From: Candidatus Rokuibacteriota bacterium
GTDB taxonomy: Bacteria > Methylomirabilota > Methylomirabilia > Rokubacteriales > CSP1-6
Reading direction: 5' to 3'
Assembly: GCA_030647435.1 (NCBI GenBank)
Contig: JAUSJX010000131.1
Span: 1-59,471, forward strand
Length of the DNA: 59,471 nucleotides
A program made the position numbers and the translations under genes. This document shows, one piece after another, positions 22,118 through 32,504 of the stretch; position 1 is the stretch's first letter; each line of letters starts with the position of its first letter. The notes below the pieces were generated by a model. It was not told where the DNA came from. It did no database searches and saw only the letters and a program-made list of their open reading frames with translations.

Positions 22118-22663
22118 ATGCGCGCCCAGGAGGGAACCGCCCGCCGCTACGCGAAAGCGCTGCACGCGGCGGCTTCCGAAGCCGGGGCAGGGGAAGCCGC
22201 GGGACGTGAGCTCGCCGCCCTTCTCGACGTTTTCCAGGCCAACCGCCAGGCCGTCGACGTGCTCGCCCGGCCGTGGATCAAGCCGGGGGACCGTCGCGCG
22301 GCCGCCCTGACGCTCGCCCAGCGGGCGGGGTGCGGCAAGCTCGTCCAGGACTTCGTGGCGCTCGTCGCCGAGCGCGGCCGCCTGGACCACCTGGCGGCCA
22401 TCGTTGCCGCCTATCAAGACCTCGCGGACGCCGCCCTCGGCCGGGTTCGCGCCCAGGTCAGGACGGCCGTGGCGCTGACCGATGCCGAGAAGGACCAGCT
22501 CGCCCGGCGCCTCCAGACCGAGCTCGGCAAGCAGATCATCCTCGAGGAAACCGTGGACACGAATCTCCTGGGCGGCTTTGTCGCCCGGGTCGGCAGTCTC
22601 ATTCTCGACGGCAGTCTCGACGGGCAGCTCGCGCGCATGCGCGAGCGGCTGGTGAGGGGATAG
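22118..22663 (+). CDS. atpH: ATP synthase subunit delta (F1)
   Basis: Subunit delta caps the alpha3beta3 head and binds subunit b. The 181-aa product shows [12 protein letters not shown] at the N-terminus and the C-terminal [33 protein letters not shown] signature region (read in two parts: [11 protein letters not shown] and [12 protein letters not shown]). It begins five bases after atpF and ends one base before the atpA start codon. Confidence 0.93.
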   Translation: MRAQEGTARRYAKALHAAASEAGAGEAAGRELAALLDVFQANRQAVDVLARPWIKPGDRRAAALTLAQRAGCGKLVQDFVALVAERGRLDHLAAIVAAYQDLADAALGRVRAQVRTAVALTDAEKDQLARRLQTELGKQIILEETVDTNLLGGFVARVGSLILDGSLDGQLARMRERLVRG

Positions 22664-22664
22664 C

Positions 22665-24191
22665 ATGATCAAGGCGGAAGAGATCAGCGAGATCATCAAG
22701 CGGCAGCTCCAGGGCTACGAGGCCGAGGTCGACCTCAAGGAAGCCGGCCGCGTCATCGAGGTGGGCGACGGCATCGCCCGCATCTACGGACTCCAGGGCG
22801 CCATGGCCGGCGAGCTGCTCCAGTTCCCGGGCGACGTCTTCGGTCTCGTGCTGAACCTCGAAGAGGATACCGTCGGCGCCGTGCTGCTCGGCTCCGACAT
22901 CCTCATCAAGGAGGGCGACACCGTCACGCGCACGAAGCGCATCGCCCAGGTGCCCGTCGGCGAGGCGCTGACCGGCCGCGTCGTCAACGCCCTCGGCGAG
23001 CCTGTGGACGGCAAGGGCCCGATCGCGTCCAAGGAGTTCCGGCCGCTCGAGCGCTACGCCCCCGGCGTCGTTGACCGGGCCGGCGTCAAGCAGCCGCTCC
23101 AAACGGGACTGAAGGCCATCGATGCCATGATCCCGATCGGGCGCGGCCAGCGCGAGCTCATCATCGGCGACCGCGGCACGGGCAAGACCGCCATCGGCGT
23201 GGACACGATCATCAACCAGAAGGGGCAGGACGTCTTCTGCTTCTACGTGGCGATCGGCCAGAAGCGCTCCACGGTCGCACAGGTCGTGAAAGTTCTCGAG
23301 GACACAGGCGCCATGGCCTTCACCACCGTCGTCGTGGCCTCGGCGTCGGAGCCGGCGGCGCTCCAGTACTTGGCGCCGTACACGGGCTGCGCCATAGCGG
23401 AGTTCTTCCGGGACTCGGGCCGCCACGCGCTGTGCATCTACGACGATCTCTCCAAGCACGCTACGGCCTACCGGCAGATGTCGCTACTGCTGCGCCGGCC
23501 GCCGGGACGCGAGGCATACCCGGGCGACGTCTTCTACCTCCACTCGCGGCTCCTCGAGCGCGCGGCCAAGCTCAACGACCAGCTGGGCGGCGGGTCGCTG
23601 ACGGCGCTGCCGATCATCGAGACGCAGCTGGGAGACGTGTCGGCCTACATCCCAACCAACGTCATCTCGATCACGGATGGCCAGATCTACCTCGAGTCCG
23701 ACCTGTTCTACTCGGGCATGCGGCCGGCCGTGAACGTGGGTCTGTCGGTCTCGCGCGTCGGCGGATCGGCGCAGATCAAGGCTATGCGCCAGATCGCCGG
23801 CAAGCTCCGTCTCGACCTCGCCCAGTACCGCGAGCTCGCGGCCTTCGCGCAGTTCGGCTCCGACCTCGACAAGGCGACGCTCCAGCAGCTGGCCCGCGGC
23901 GGGCGCATGGTGGAGCTGCTCAAGCAGGGGCAGTACGCCCCGCTGCCGATCGAGAGACAGATCGCCATCATCTTCGCCGGCGGCCAGGGCCTCATGGACG
24001 ACCTGCCGGTCGAGCAGGTGCGGCCCTTCGAGGAGTTCCTCTACCCGCACCTCGAGCGCAAGCACCCGAAGCTCCTGCCCGACATCGCGAACAAGAAGGA
24101 ACTGACGGACGAGCTCCGAGACGCGCTGACGGCAGCGATCAACGAGGCGAAGGCGGAGTTCATCGTCGCGCGGGGCATCAAGGCGGCGTAA
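22665..24191 (+). CDS. atpA: ATP synthase subunit alpha (F1)
   Basis: Alpha is the non-catalytic nucleotide-binding subunit. The P-loop [13 protein letters not shown], the [20 protein letters not shown] segment and the arginine-finger region [14 protein letters not shown] are all present. The length of 508 aa is standard. Confidence 0.98.
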   Translation: MIKAEEISEIIKRQLQGYEAEVDLKEAGRVIEVGDGIARIYGLQGAMAGELLQFPGDVFGLVLNLEEDTVGAVLLGSDILIKEGDTVTRTKRIAQVPVGEALTGRVVNALGEPVDGKGPIASKEFRPLERYAPGVVDRAGVKQPLQTGLKAIDAMIPIGRGQRELIIGDRGTGKTAIGVDTIINQKGQDVFCFYVAIGQKRSTVAQVVKVLEDTGAMAFTTVVVASASEPAALQYLAPYTGCAIAEFFRDSGRHALCIYDDLSKHATAYRQMSLLLRRPPGREAYPGDVFYLHSRLLERAAKLNDQLGGGSLTALPIIETQLGDVSAYIPTNVISITDGQIYLESDLFYSGMRPAVNVGLSVSRVGGSAQIKAMRQIAGKLRLDLAQYRELAAFAQFGSDLDKATLQQLARGGRMVELLKQGQYAPLPIERQIAIIFAGGQGLMDDLPVEQVRPFEEFLYPHLERKHPKLLPDIANKKELTDELRDALTAAINEAKAEFIVARGIKAA

Positions 24192-24203
24192 GGCTCCCGA
24201 CCC

Positions 24204-25082
24204 ATGGCGACGCTCCGGGACATCCAGCGGCGGATCCGATCCGTCCAGTCGACGCAGAAGATCACGAAGGCCATGAAGCTCGTGGCCGCGTCGAAGTTTC
24301 GCCGCGCGCAGGAGCGCATCCTCGCGGCGCGCCCGTACGCGGCGAAGATGCGTGAGCTCCTCGGAGGTCTCGCCGGACACTCTGGAGACGAGATCCATCC
24401 GCTGCTCGCGCGGCGCGATGCGGGGCGCAAGCGGCTCGTGATCATCACGGCGGACAAGGGGCTCTGCGGCGCGTTCAATTCCAACATCCTCCGCGAGTCG
24501 CTGCGCTTCCTGCGCGGGGCCGAGGAGGCTTCGGTAACGCTCGTCGTGGTGGGCAAGAAGGCCCGCGATTTCTACCGCCGCCGCCAGTTCACGGTCAAGA
24601 CCGAGATGCTGGGCTTCTTCGACCGGCTGGCCTATTCCCATGCCCAGGAGCTGGCGGGCGGGCTCATGCAGGACTACCTCGCGGAGGAGATGGACGAGGT
24701 CCACCTCCTGTACAACGAGTTCCGCTCGGTCGCCGTGCAGCGCCCCGTGCGCCAGCAGCTCCTGCCGATCGAGGCCGAGGATGGCGGCGGCGAGGACGCG
24801 GGGCCGCAGGAGGAGTACCTCTACGAGCCCGGTCCCGAGGCCATCCTGGCCTCGCTCCTGCCGCGCCACGTGACCACGCAGGTCCACCGGGCGCTCATGG
24901 AGTCGGTGGCCGGCGAGTACGGCGCGCGCATGACGGCTATGGAGTCCGCGACCAAGAACGCCCGCGAGATGATCAATATCCTGACCATTCAGTACAACAA
25001 GGCCCGCCAGGAGCGCATCACCAAGGAGCTCCTGGATATCGTCGGCGGGGCGGAAGCCCTTCGCCAGTCAGTCGAAGCGTAG
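24204..25082 (+). CDS. atpG: ATP synthase subunit gamma (F1)
   Basis: Gamma is the central rotor shaft. The N-terminal helix reads RDIQRRIRSVQSTQKITKAM and the C-terminal helix has the family signature ENARxMI-like stretch ATKNAREMINILTIQYNKAR. The length is 292 aa. It lies between atpA and atpD, with 12- and 24-base gaps. Confidence 0.97.
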   Translation: MATLRDIQRRIRSVQSTQKITKAMKLVAASKFRRAQERILAARPYAAKMRELLGGLAGHSGDEIHPLLARRDAGRKRLVIITADKGLCGAFNSNILRESLRFLRGAEEASVTLVVVGKKARDFYRRRQFTVKTEMLGFFDRLAYSHAQELAGGLMQDYLAEEMDEVHLLYNEFRSVAVQRPVRQQLLPIEAEDGGGEDAGPQEEYLYEPGPEAILASLLPRHVTTQVHRALMESVAGEYGARMTAMESATKNAREMINILTIQYNKARQERITKELLDIVGGAEALRQSVEA

Positions 25083-26528
<1,446 letters not shown>

Positions 26529-26556
26529 TGTCGTTCGAGCCGAGACGCTGAGTAGA

Positions 26557-26973
26557 ATGCTCTTCGAGCTCGCGACTCCGACGCGGATGCTCGTCACCGC
26601 CGAGGTTGACGAGGTTGTCGCGCCGGGCGTCGAGGGTTACTTTGGCGTCCTGCCCGGACACGCGGCCTTTCTGACCACGCTGGCTCCCGGAGAGGTGGTC
26701 TATCGCAGCGGCCAGCAGGAGCACCACCTGGCCGTGGCGGGCGGGTTCGCCGAGGTGCGCCCCGAGCGCGTGATCATCCTGGCCGACCACGCGGAGCGGC
26801 CGGAGGAGATCGACCGGGAGCGTGCCGAGAGCGCCCGCCAGCGCGCCGAGATGCGCCTGCAGGGCAAGGGCCCCGACGGCTCCGCGGCGGAGATCGATTT
26901 CGCCCGCGCGCTGACGGCCCTGGCCCGCGCCCTGACGCGCCTACTCGTGGCTTCGCGCTCCCAGTCGCAGTAG
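26557..26973 (+). CDS. atpC: ATP synthase subunit epsilon (F1)
   Basis: Epsilon is the regulatory rotor subunit. The N-terminal beta-sandwich shows EGYFGVLPGHAAFLTTLAPG, followed by a C-terminal alpha-helical Ala/Arg-rich region. The length is 138 aa. It closes the operon; subunits a (atpB) and c (atpE) are not in the window. Confidence 0.94.
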   Translation: MLFELATPTRMLVTAEVDEVVAPGVEGYFGVLPGHAAFLTTLAPGEVVYRSGQQEHHLAVAGGFAEVRPERVIILADHAERPEEIDRERAESARQRAEMRLQGKGPDGSAAEIDFARALTALARALTRLLVASRSQSQ

Positions 26974-27109
26974 CGGCATGCCCCGCAGGCGGTGCAGCCG
27001 GAACGTCTGACCGCCCAGTTCCCGAGGCAGAAGCGGCGCCCGCCGCTACGCAACCCTCCGCCGCATAACGGTCTCGCGCATGGCATGCCGCTCGCAAGTC
27101 AACGCGGCC

Positions 27110-27496
27110 ATGACGACCATCCTGGTAGTGGACGACGAGCCCTCCATCGTGGAACTGGTGCGCTTTACGCTCGAAGACGCCGACGTGCGGGTGGTCGAGG
27201 CCTCGGACGGCGCCGAGGCGCTCATTCTCGCGCGCCGGATCAAGCCGGACCTGGTGCTCCTCGACGTGCAGATGCCGCGGCTCGACGGCCTCGAGGTATG
27301 CCGGCAGCTGAGGCGTGAGCCCGCCTTCGCGCGCACGCCCATCATCATGCTCACGGCCGCCGGCCAGCAGGCAGACCGAACCCGCGGCCTCGGCGCCGGC
27401 GCCGACGAGTACCTGACCAAGCCATTCTCGCCGCTGGCGCTCCTGGCTCTCGTCGAGGCGCTCCTGCCGGAGACGCGGTCGTGGCGGCCGACGTAG
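27110..27496 (+). CDS. Single-domain response regulator (REC)
   Basis: This 128-aa receiver domain has the acidic pair DDE at residues 8-10, the phosphoacceptor D52 in LVLLDVQMPRLDG, the switch Thr in IIMLTAAG and the conserved Lys104 in YLTKPFSPL. It has no output domain. The next gene encodes an HD-GYP protein whose start lies within its last 16 bases, so the pair looks like an RpfG-type REC/HD-GYP regulator split in two. An upstream start would add 10 residues; I chose the ATG giving MTTILVVDDE. Confidence 0.92.
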   Translation: MTTILVVDDEPSIVELVRFTLEDADVRVVEASDGAEALILARRIKPDLVLLDVQMPRLDGLEVCRQLRREPAFARTPIIMLTAAGQQADRTRGLGAGADEYLTKPFSPLALLALVEALLPETRSWRPT

Positions 27497-28242
27497 CGCT
27501 GGCTCAGGCTCTGGCCTACGCGCGCGACCTCAAGAATCTCTACGAGGTGGCGCGGGTGCGCGAGGAGGAGACGGTGCGCGCCCACGACAAGCTCCGCGCC
27601 GCCTACCAGCAGTCGCTCGCCTACGCCGTCGATCTCAAGAAGACACACCGGCGGCTGCAGCGTTCCATCCTCCAAAGCCTGCTCGGGCTGGCCAACGCGC
27701 TCGAGGCCAAGGACGAGTATACGCGCGGACACTCGGACCGCGTGGCGGCGCTGGCGCGCCGGCTCGCGCTCGAAGCGGGGTTGACCGTGCGGCAGGCGGA
27801 AGTGATCGCCCAGTCCGGTCTGCTCCACGACCTGGGCAAGATCGGCGTGCCGGAGCACATCCTCAGGAAGCCCGGGCCACTCTCCGAGGAGGAATGGGCC
27901 GTCATGCGGCGGCATCCGGTCACGGGATCCCAGATTGTGGCGCCGCTCGAGTCCTTCGCGGAGGGCGCCCTCATCGTCCGCCATCACCACGAGCGCGAGG
28001 ACGGCAGCGGCTATCCCGACGGGCTTTCCGGCGAGACGATACCGCTCGGCGCGCGCGTTGTCGCCGTGGCCGACGTCTACGACGCGCTCACTTCCGAGCG
28101 GCCGTACCGGCGCGGCCTGACCCACGCCGAGGCCCTCGAGCGGCTCGCGGCCGAGGCGGGGCGTACGCTCGACGCGCGGCTCACGAGGCTCTTCTCCGAC
28201 ATGGTCGCCCATGCGCCTCCTGACTGGCCCGTTCGAGACTGA
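27481..28242 (+). CDS. HD-GYP domain cyclic-di-GMP phosphodiesterase
   Basis: HD-GYP proteins hydrolyse c-di-GMP at a metal centre. After an N-terminal coiled coil (residues 8-65), the domain has HSDR, the HD pair at 116-117 (LLHDLGKIGVPEHIL), HHHEREDGSGYPDGLSG with the GYP at 177-179, and VADVYDALTSERPYR. All usual metal ligands appear intact, so activity is expected. It starts with GTG inside the preceding receiver gene and overlaps the next gene by 32 bases, so the four signalling genes are tightly coupled. Confidence 0.93.
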   Translation: MAADVALAQALAYARDLKNLYEVARVREEETVRAHDKLRAAYQQSLAYAVDLKKTHRRLQRSILQSLLGLANALEAKDEYTRGHSDRVAALARRLALEAGLTVRQAEVIAQSGLLHDLGKIGVPEHILRKPGPLSEEEWAVMRRHPVTGSQIVAPLESFAEGALIVRHHHEREDGSGYPDGLSGETIPLGARVVAVADVYDALTSERPYRRGLTHAEALERLAAEAGRTLDARLTRLFSDMVAHAPPDWPVRD

Positions 28243-29041
28243 GCGGGCGGCGCGCGCGCCGTCGATCGCGCGCCCGCTCGCCGTGGTCGCCGCCACGGCG
28301 GCGCTGGGCGTAGGCGCGGGCCTGGCGGCCGAGACTGGGCTTGGCGCGGCGGGCGGGATCGGCCATGCGCTCGCCAGCGCGTCGCTTCATGCGGGATTTC
28401 TCGCCGCCGGGTGGGTGGTGGCTCTCGACGGACGGGAGGGCTGGCGCGGACCGGCGCTCCGCGGGGCGGCGGCGCTCGTCCTGGCCGCGCTGGCCGCCCG
28501 GGTCTCTCTCGCGGGCGCGCTGGCGTATCTGCTCGTGCCGCTCGTCCTCGCCCGTGACGCCGGCGCGTGGCGCCGTAATCTCGAGCGGATCGGTTGGCGC
28601 CTACCTCACGCACCGCGCGCCATCCTCCTGGGAGCGGCGGCGGGGACCTTCCTCGGGCTTCACCTGATCATCGCCGCTTCGCTCACGCTGGGGTACGCGG
28701 TCTCCGTGCCCGACGGAGGCCGCTACCTGGCGGCGCTCGCCTACGACGTCGGGGTCAATGCGCTCACGGCCGAGTGGCTCTTCCGCGGCGCGATCTTCTC
28801 GGCCCTTTGGCGGCGGTGGAGTTTCTGGCCCGCCGCCGTGGTCTCTACCGCGTGCGCGCTCGTCCGCTATCTCCTCGACCCCGCGCTCCCTCAGGCGATC
28901 GAGGCCATGGCCGGCGCGACCTTCTACCTGTCGCTTCTGGGGCTCGCCTGCTGCGCGCTACGCGCGTGGAGCGGCAGCCTCGTGCCCGGCTACTTCGCCA
29001 CGATCGCCTTCTTCGCCGCCTACCGGGCGCTTTTCGTGTGA
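28211..29041 (+). CDS. Multi-pass membrane protein, CPBP-protease-like
   Basis: The 276-aa product has about seven hydrophobic segments. Near residue 190 the stretch ALTAEWLFRGAIFSAL resembles motif 1 (EExxxR) of CPBP intramembrane proteases, but the first Glu is Ala. The second motif position (STACALVRYLLD) lacks the usual His, so it may be a non-catalytic relative. It overlaps the HD-GYP gene upstream and the kinase gene downstream, which suggests a role in the same signalling unit, perhaps as a membrane sensor or partner. Confidence 0.6.
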   Translation: MRLLTGPFETERAARAPSIARPLAVVAATAALGVGAGLAAETGLGAAGGIGHALASASLHAGFLAAGWVVALDGREGWRGPALRGAAALVLAALAARVSLAGALAYLLVPLVLARDAGAWRRNLERIGWRLPHAPRAILLGAAAGTFLGLHLIIAASLTLGYAVSVPDGGRYLAALAYDVGVNALTAEWLFRGAIFSALWRRWSFWPAAVVSTACALVRYLLDPALPQAIEAMAGATFYLSLLGLACCALRAWSGSLVPGYFATIAFFAAYRALFV

Positions 29042-30471
29042 TCGCGGGCCCGCTCGGACTGGTGGCGCTGATCGCTGCGGCCATCGCCGCAGGGACAGGC
29101 GACGACGGATCGCCGCTGCGCCACCTCTATCTGCTTCCGGCGCTCTGGGCCGCATGGGCCCGAGGCGCTCACGGCGGCGCGCTGGTCGGGCTCCTGGCCG
29201 GGTTTCTCCAGGCGCCCTTGATCTTTCCCCTGATCGAGCGGGCCGGCCTGTCGAGACCCGTAGTAGACGGTCTCGTCTCGCTCACCATCCCGCTCGCGAT
29301 GGGGCTGACCGTGGGCCGCCTGGTCGATCAATCGCGCGGCCGCGGGGCCCAGCTCCGCGCCCTCCTCGAGATCCAGCGGAGCCTGGCCGGCGAGACGACC
29401 TTCGGCGCGCGGCTGGCCCAGGTCGCCGCCCTCACGCGTCGGGCCCTCGGCGTGGACAGGGTGAGGCTCCTCCTGGATGCAGGAGACGGCGCCCCGCTGA
29501 CGGCGAGCGCTCCCGACGCATCGCAGCCCGCGGACAGCCCATCGAGCGGTTCGGCGACGCCCTGCCGGCGGCTCGTCCTGCCGCTCGACGCGGGACAAGG
29601 TCCGGTGGGCACGCTCACCATCGAGCGAAACAGGGATCTCGGAGCCTCCACCCGCGGCGCCGCGCAGGCGCTGGCGCTCCACGTGGCGCTGGCGGTCGAG
29701 AACGCGCGGCTGACGGAGCGCCAGCGGCGATTCGCCGAGGAGCTCGAGGACAAAGTCGCCCGGGCCACGCAACGGCTGCGCGAGATTGACCAGGCCAAGA
29801 GCGAGTTTCTCTCGGTGGTCTCGCACGAGCTTCGCACGCCGCTGACCGCGCTCCAGGGGTTCAGCGAGCTGCTCCTCGCCCGCGACGTGCCGCCCGACCG
29901 CGCGCGTCGCTATCTCCACCACGTCCAGACCGAGTCGCAGCGCCTCGGGCGCATTGTCGCCGATCTCCTCGACCTCTCGCGGATCGAGTCCGGCCGCGGG
30001 CTCTCGCTGCGCCGCGAGCCGTTCGATCTCCGCGAGCTCGTCGAGTGCAATGTCGAGGTCTTCGCGTGCCAGCACGCGCTCCATCGCTTCGACTTGAGCG
30101 TGGCCGCGTCGCTGCCGCCGCTCTGCGCCGACCGCGATGCGGTGGACCGGATGCTCAAGAACCTCCTGTCCAATGCCGTGAAGTACTCACCGCGCGGCGG
30201 CCGCGTCCTCGTGCAGGCAAGACCCGCGGCGGATCGGCCGGGCCTGGTCGAGCTGGCCGTCGAGGACGATGGCGTCGGCATCCCGGCCGAGGCCTTGCCT
30301 CGCATCTTCGAGCCCTACGTGCGGATCGCCCACCCCGAGACCGCGGCGGCCCCCGGGCTTGGCCTCGGCTTGAGTCTCGTCCGGGCCTTGGCCCACGCCC
30401 ATGGGGGCCTCGTCGAGGTCGAGAGCCTGCCGGGGAAGGGCTCGCGCTTCCGGGTGCTTCTGCCGGCCTGA
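29038..30471 (+). CDS. Membrane-bound sensor histidine kinase with GAF-like domain
   Basis: The 477-aa kinase starts with GTG overlapping the preceding stop. Residues 1-95 contain three or four membrane segments. A GAF-like domain (about 105-220) and a coiled coil (ENARLTERQRRFAEELEDKV) lead to the dimerisation/phosphotransfer domain with H263 in SVVSHELRTPLTAL. The ATPase domain has the N box NLLSNAVKYSP, G1 VEDDGVGIPA and G2 GLGLGLSLVRALAHAHGG. The neighbouring stand-alone receiver is the obvious phosphoacceptor. Confidence 0.9.
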   Translation: MIAGPLGLVALIAAAIAAGTGDDGSPLRHLYLLPALWAAWARGAHGGALVGLLAGFLQAPLIFPLIERAGLSRPVVDGLVSLTIPLAMGLTVGRLVDQSRGRGAQLRALLEIQRSLAGETTFGARLAQVAALTRRALGVDRVRLLLDAGDGAPLTASAPDASQPADSPSSGSATPCRRLVLPLDAGQGPVGTLTIERNRDLGASTRGAAQALALHVALAVENARLTERQRRFAEELEDKVARATQRLREIDQAKSEFLSVVSHELRTPLTALQGFSELLLARDVPPDRARRYLHHVQTESQRLGRIVADLLDLSRIESGRGLSLRREPFDLRELVECNVEVFACQHALHRFDLSVAASLPPLCADRDAVDRMLKNLLSNAVKYSPRGGRVLVQARPAADRPGLVELAVEDDGVGIPAEALPRIFEPYVRIAHPETAAAPGLGLGLSLVRALAHAHGGLVEVESLPGKGSRFRVLLPA

Positions 30472-30507
30472 AAAGCCCGGATTTGGCCGATTTTTCGGCC
30501 AGTTCGC

Positions 30508-30537
30508 TTGACACCTTCCGAGGCGTGCGTGTAGTCT
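30508..30537 (+). promoter_or_regulatory. Promoter of the DUF507-ubiX operon
   Basis: A consensus TTGACA is followed 18 bases later by TAGTCT, ending 11 bases before the first DUF507 start codon. A small GGCCGA-TTTT-TCGGCC hairpin just upstream may end the kinase transcript. Confidence 0.6.
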
Positions 30538-30548
30538 CAAGCGGGCCT

Positions 30549-30827
30549 ATGTCCAGGCGTGACCAGATCGCGGGAAGGATGGCGGAGGCCGTCGTGAAGC
30601 GGCTGGTCACCCGGAAGCTCGCCGATATCAAGGACGAGCCCCGGGCCCGGGAAGTGGTCCGCCAGATCCTGGCCGAGAACTTCCTGGCCGAGGAGAAGAT
30701 CGAGGCCGAGGTCAAGGCCCTGCTCCTCGAAAACGCCAAGCTGATCAAGGACTCGGCCTCCGACTACAAGCGCCTCGTCACCCTGGCCAAAACCAAGCTC
30801 TCCCGCGAGCGGGGGTTCATCCTGTGA
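30549..30827 (+). CDS. DUF507 family protein, copy 1
   Basis: This is a 92-aa, highly charged, all-helical protein (MSRRDQIAGRMAEAVVKRLV...) of the DUF507 type, with no known function. The second family member follows with overlapping stop and start codons (TGATG), so the two probably form a heteromer or act together. The start has a clear promoter upstream but no strong ribosome site. Confidence 0.75.
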   Translation: MSRRDQIAGRMAEAVVKRLVTRKLADIKDEPRAREVVRQILAENFLAEEKIEAEVKALLLENAKLIKDSASDYKRLVTLAKTKLSRERGFIL

Positions 30828-31120
30828 TGCGGATGAGCCGCGAGCGCCTCTTCGGCTTGGCCGAGCGCATCGTTAGTGACCTCGCGGCCGTCGAGGGCGT
30901 CGTCATCCGGCAGATCGCCGACGAAAAGGTCCGCACTCACTTGAGAACCGAGATCTTCCGGGTGCTCGAGGACGAGGGCCGCCTCGAGGAGACGGTGGAC
31001 CAGGAGGTCCGGAAGACGCTCGGAAGCTACTCGCGGCCGGCGCCCGAGGGCAGCGCAGAGTGGGAAGTCCTCTACAACAAGACGCGCGACGAGGTCTACA
31101 AGCGGAGGCTCAGGCTGTGA
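30827..31120 (+). CDS. DUF507 family protein, copy 2
   Basis: This 97-aa charged helical protein (MRMSRERLFGLAERIVSDLA...) is related to its upstream neighbour; both have the pattern of a basic N-terminal helix, an acidic middle with VLEDEG, and a C-terminal KTxxxY/K segment. A GTG three bases earlier is an alternative start. Its stop overlaps the ubiX start (GTGA). The function is unknown. Confidence 0.75.
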   Translation: MRMSRERLFGLAERIVSDLAAVEGVVIRQIADEKVRTHLRTEIFRVLEDEGRLEETVDQEVRKTLGSYSRPAPEGSAEWEVLYNKTRDEVYKRRLRL

Positions 31121-31710
31121 AGCGCATCGTGGTCGGGATCAGCGGGGCCTCTGGCGCCGTCTACGGCATCCGCTTCCTCGAGCTCCTGCGCGGGCTGCCC
31201 GACGTGGAGACGCACCTGGTCGTGTCGGACCCGGCCAAGCGCACCATCGTAGAAGAGACCGACTGGGCGGTGAAGGACGTCCTAGCCTTGGCCACGCGCC
31301 ACTACGACAACAAGGACATCGGCGCGGCCATCGCCTCGGGGTCATTCAAGACCGACGGCATGGTCATCGTGCCGTGCAGCGTCAAAGCGGCGGCCTCCGT
31401 CGCCCACTGCTTAGCAGACAACCTGCTGACGCGCGCGGCGGACGTGACGCTCAAGGAGGGGCGCCCGCTCATCCTGGTGGTGCGCGAGACGCCGCTTCAT
31501 CTGGGCCACTTGCGCGTCTTGGTGGCGCTCGCGGAGATGGGCGTGGTCATCCTGCCGCCCATGCCCGCCTTCTACAACCGGCCCAAGCAGATCGAGGACC
31601 TCGTGGATCACACGCTCGCGCGTGTCCTCGACAGGCTCGGCCTGCCACAGCAACTGGTCACGGAGTGGCAGGGTACCAACCGGCGCATCGACCCGCCGCA
31701 GCGCGGGTGA
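31117..31710 (+). CDS. ubiX: UbiX family flavin prenyltransferase
   Basis: UbiX makes prenylated FMN, the cofactor of UbiD-type reversible decarboxylases. It has the N-terminal flavin motif VVGISGASGAVYGIRFLE, IVPCSVKAAASVAHCLADNLLTRA and LVVRETPLHLGHLRVLVALAEMG, all conserved. The length of 197 aa from GTG is normal. No UbiD partner is adjacent; the next genes are a glycosyltransferase and an oxidoreductase, overlapping by four bases. Confidence 0.93.
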   Translation: MKRIVVGISGASGAVYGIRFLELLRGLPDVETHLVVSDPAKRTIVEETDWAVKDVLALATRHYDNKDIGAAIASGSFKTDGMVIVPCSVKAAASVAHCLADNLLTRAADVTLKEGRPLILVVRETPLHLGHLRVLVALAEMGVVILPPMPAFYNRPKQIEDLVDHTLARVLDRLGLPQQLVTEWQGTNRRIDPPQRG

Positions 31711-32504
31711 GCGGCATCGCCTCCGGCTTCGCTCGCGTGCCTGCGGCCGCGCTCGATCTCTCCATCGTGGTCCCGGTCTACAACGAGGAGGAGAACCTGC
31801 CGCTCCTCTGGCCTGAGATCCGCGAAGTCCTCGCTCCGACAAAGCTCAGCTACGAGGTCATCTTCGTCGATGACGGCAGCCGGGACCGGAGCGCGGAGAT
31901 CGTGCGGGCCTTCCACGAGCAGGATCCTCGGGCGCGCCTCGTGCGGCTCAAGGCCAACGCCGGCGAAACCGCGGCGACCGACGCCGGCTTCAAATCCGTG
32001 CGCGGCCGATGGGTCGTGGTCATGGACGCCGACCTCCAGAACGACCCGCACGATATTCCGGGCATGCTCGCGCACCTGGACCAGTGGGACGCGGTGACGG
32101 GCTGGCGGGTCAACCGGGGCACCGGTGACTCGTGGGTCCGCCGCGCGTCGTCACGCGTTGCCAACAGGGTCCGTAACGCGCTCACCGAGGAGACGGTCCA
32201 GGACAGCGGGTGCACCTTCCGCGCCTTCAGGCGCGAGTGCCTGCGCGACCTGGTCCTCTACAAAGGCTTCCACCGCTTCGTCCCGACGCTCCTCAAGATG
32301 CGCGGCTATCGCGTGCTGGAGGTGCCGGTCAACCACCGGCCGCGCCGATTCGGCGAGTCCAAGTACGGCATCGGCAACCGCGCCTGGAGCGCCTTCAAGG
32401 ATCTCCTGGCGGTGCGCTGGATGAAGGACCGCCTGCTGCGCTACGAGATCGCCGAGGACCTGGGCGGCGAGGGCCCGAGCGACGAGAGGAGAACGCGCGA
32501 GTGA
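31707..32504 (+). CDS. Family 2 glycosyltransferase (dolichol/polyprenyl-phosphate sugar transferase type)
   Basis: The GT-A fold is shown by LSIVVPVYNEEENLP, VIFVDDGSRDRS and the DxD metal motif VVVMDADLQNDP. The later VNHRPRRFGESKYGIGNRAW is typical of DPM1/ArnC-like enzymes that charge polyprenyl phosphate. No C-terminal membrane domain is present. The length is 265 aa from GTG, overlapping the ubiX stop. It is probably part of a cell-envelope sugar pathway. Confidence 0.87.
   Translation: MSGIASGFARVPAAALDLSIVVPVYNEEENLPLLWPEIREVLAPTKLSYEVIFVDDGSRDRSAEIVRAFHEQDPRARLVRLKANAGETAATDAGFKSVRGRWVVVMDADLQNDPHDIPGMLAHLDQWDAVTGWRVNRGTGDSWVRRASSRVANRVRNALTEETVQDSGCTFRAFRRECLRDLVLYKGFHRFVPTLLKMRGYRVLEVPVNHRPRRFGESKYGIGNRAWSAFKDLLAVRWMKDRLLRYEIAEDLGGEGPSDERRTRE

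Noticed and set aside
28594-29037. A 148-codon N-terminal extension of the histidine kinase
   Set aside because: It overlaps the membrane protein gene in another frame and has no domain; the overlapping GTG gives a sensible membrane N-terminus.
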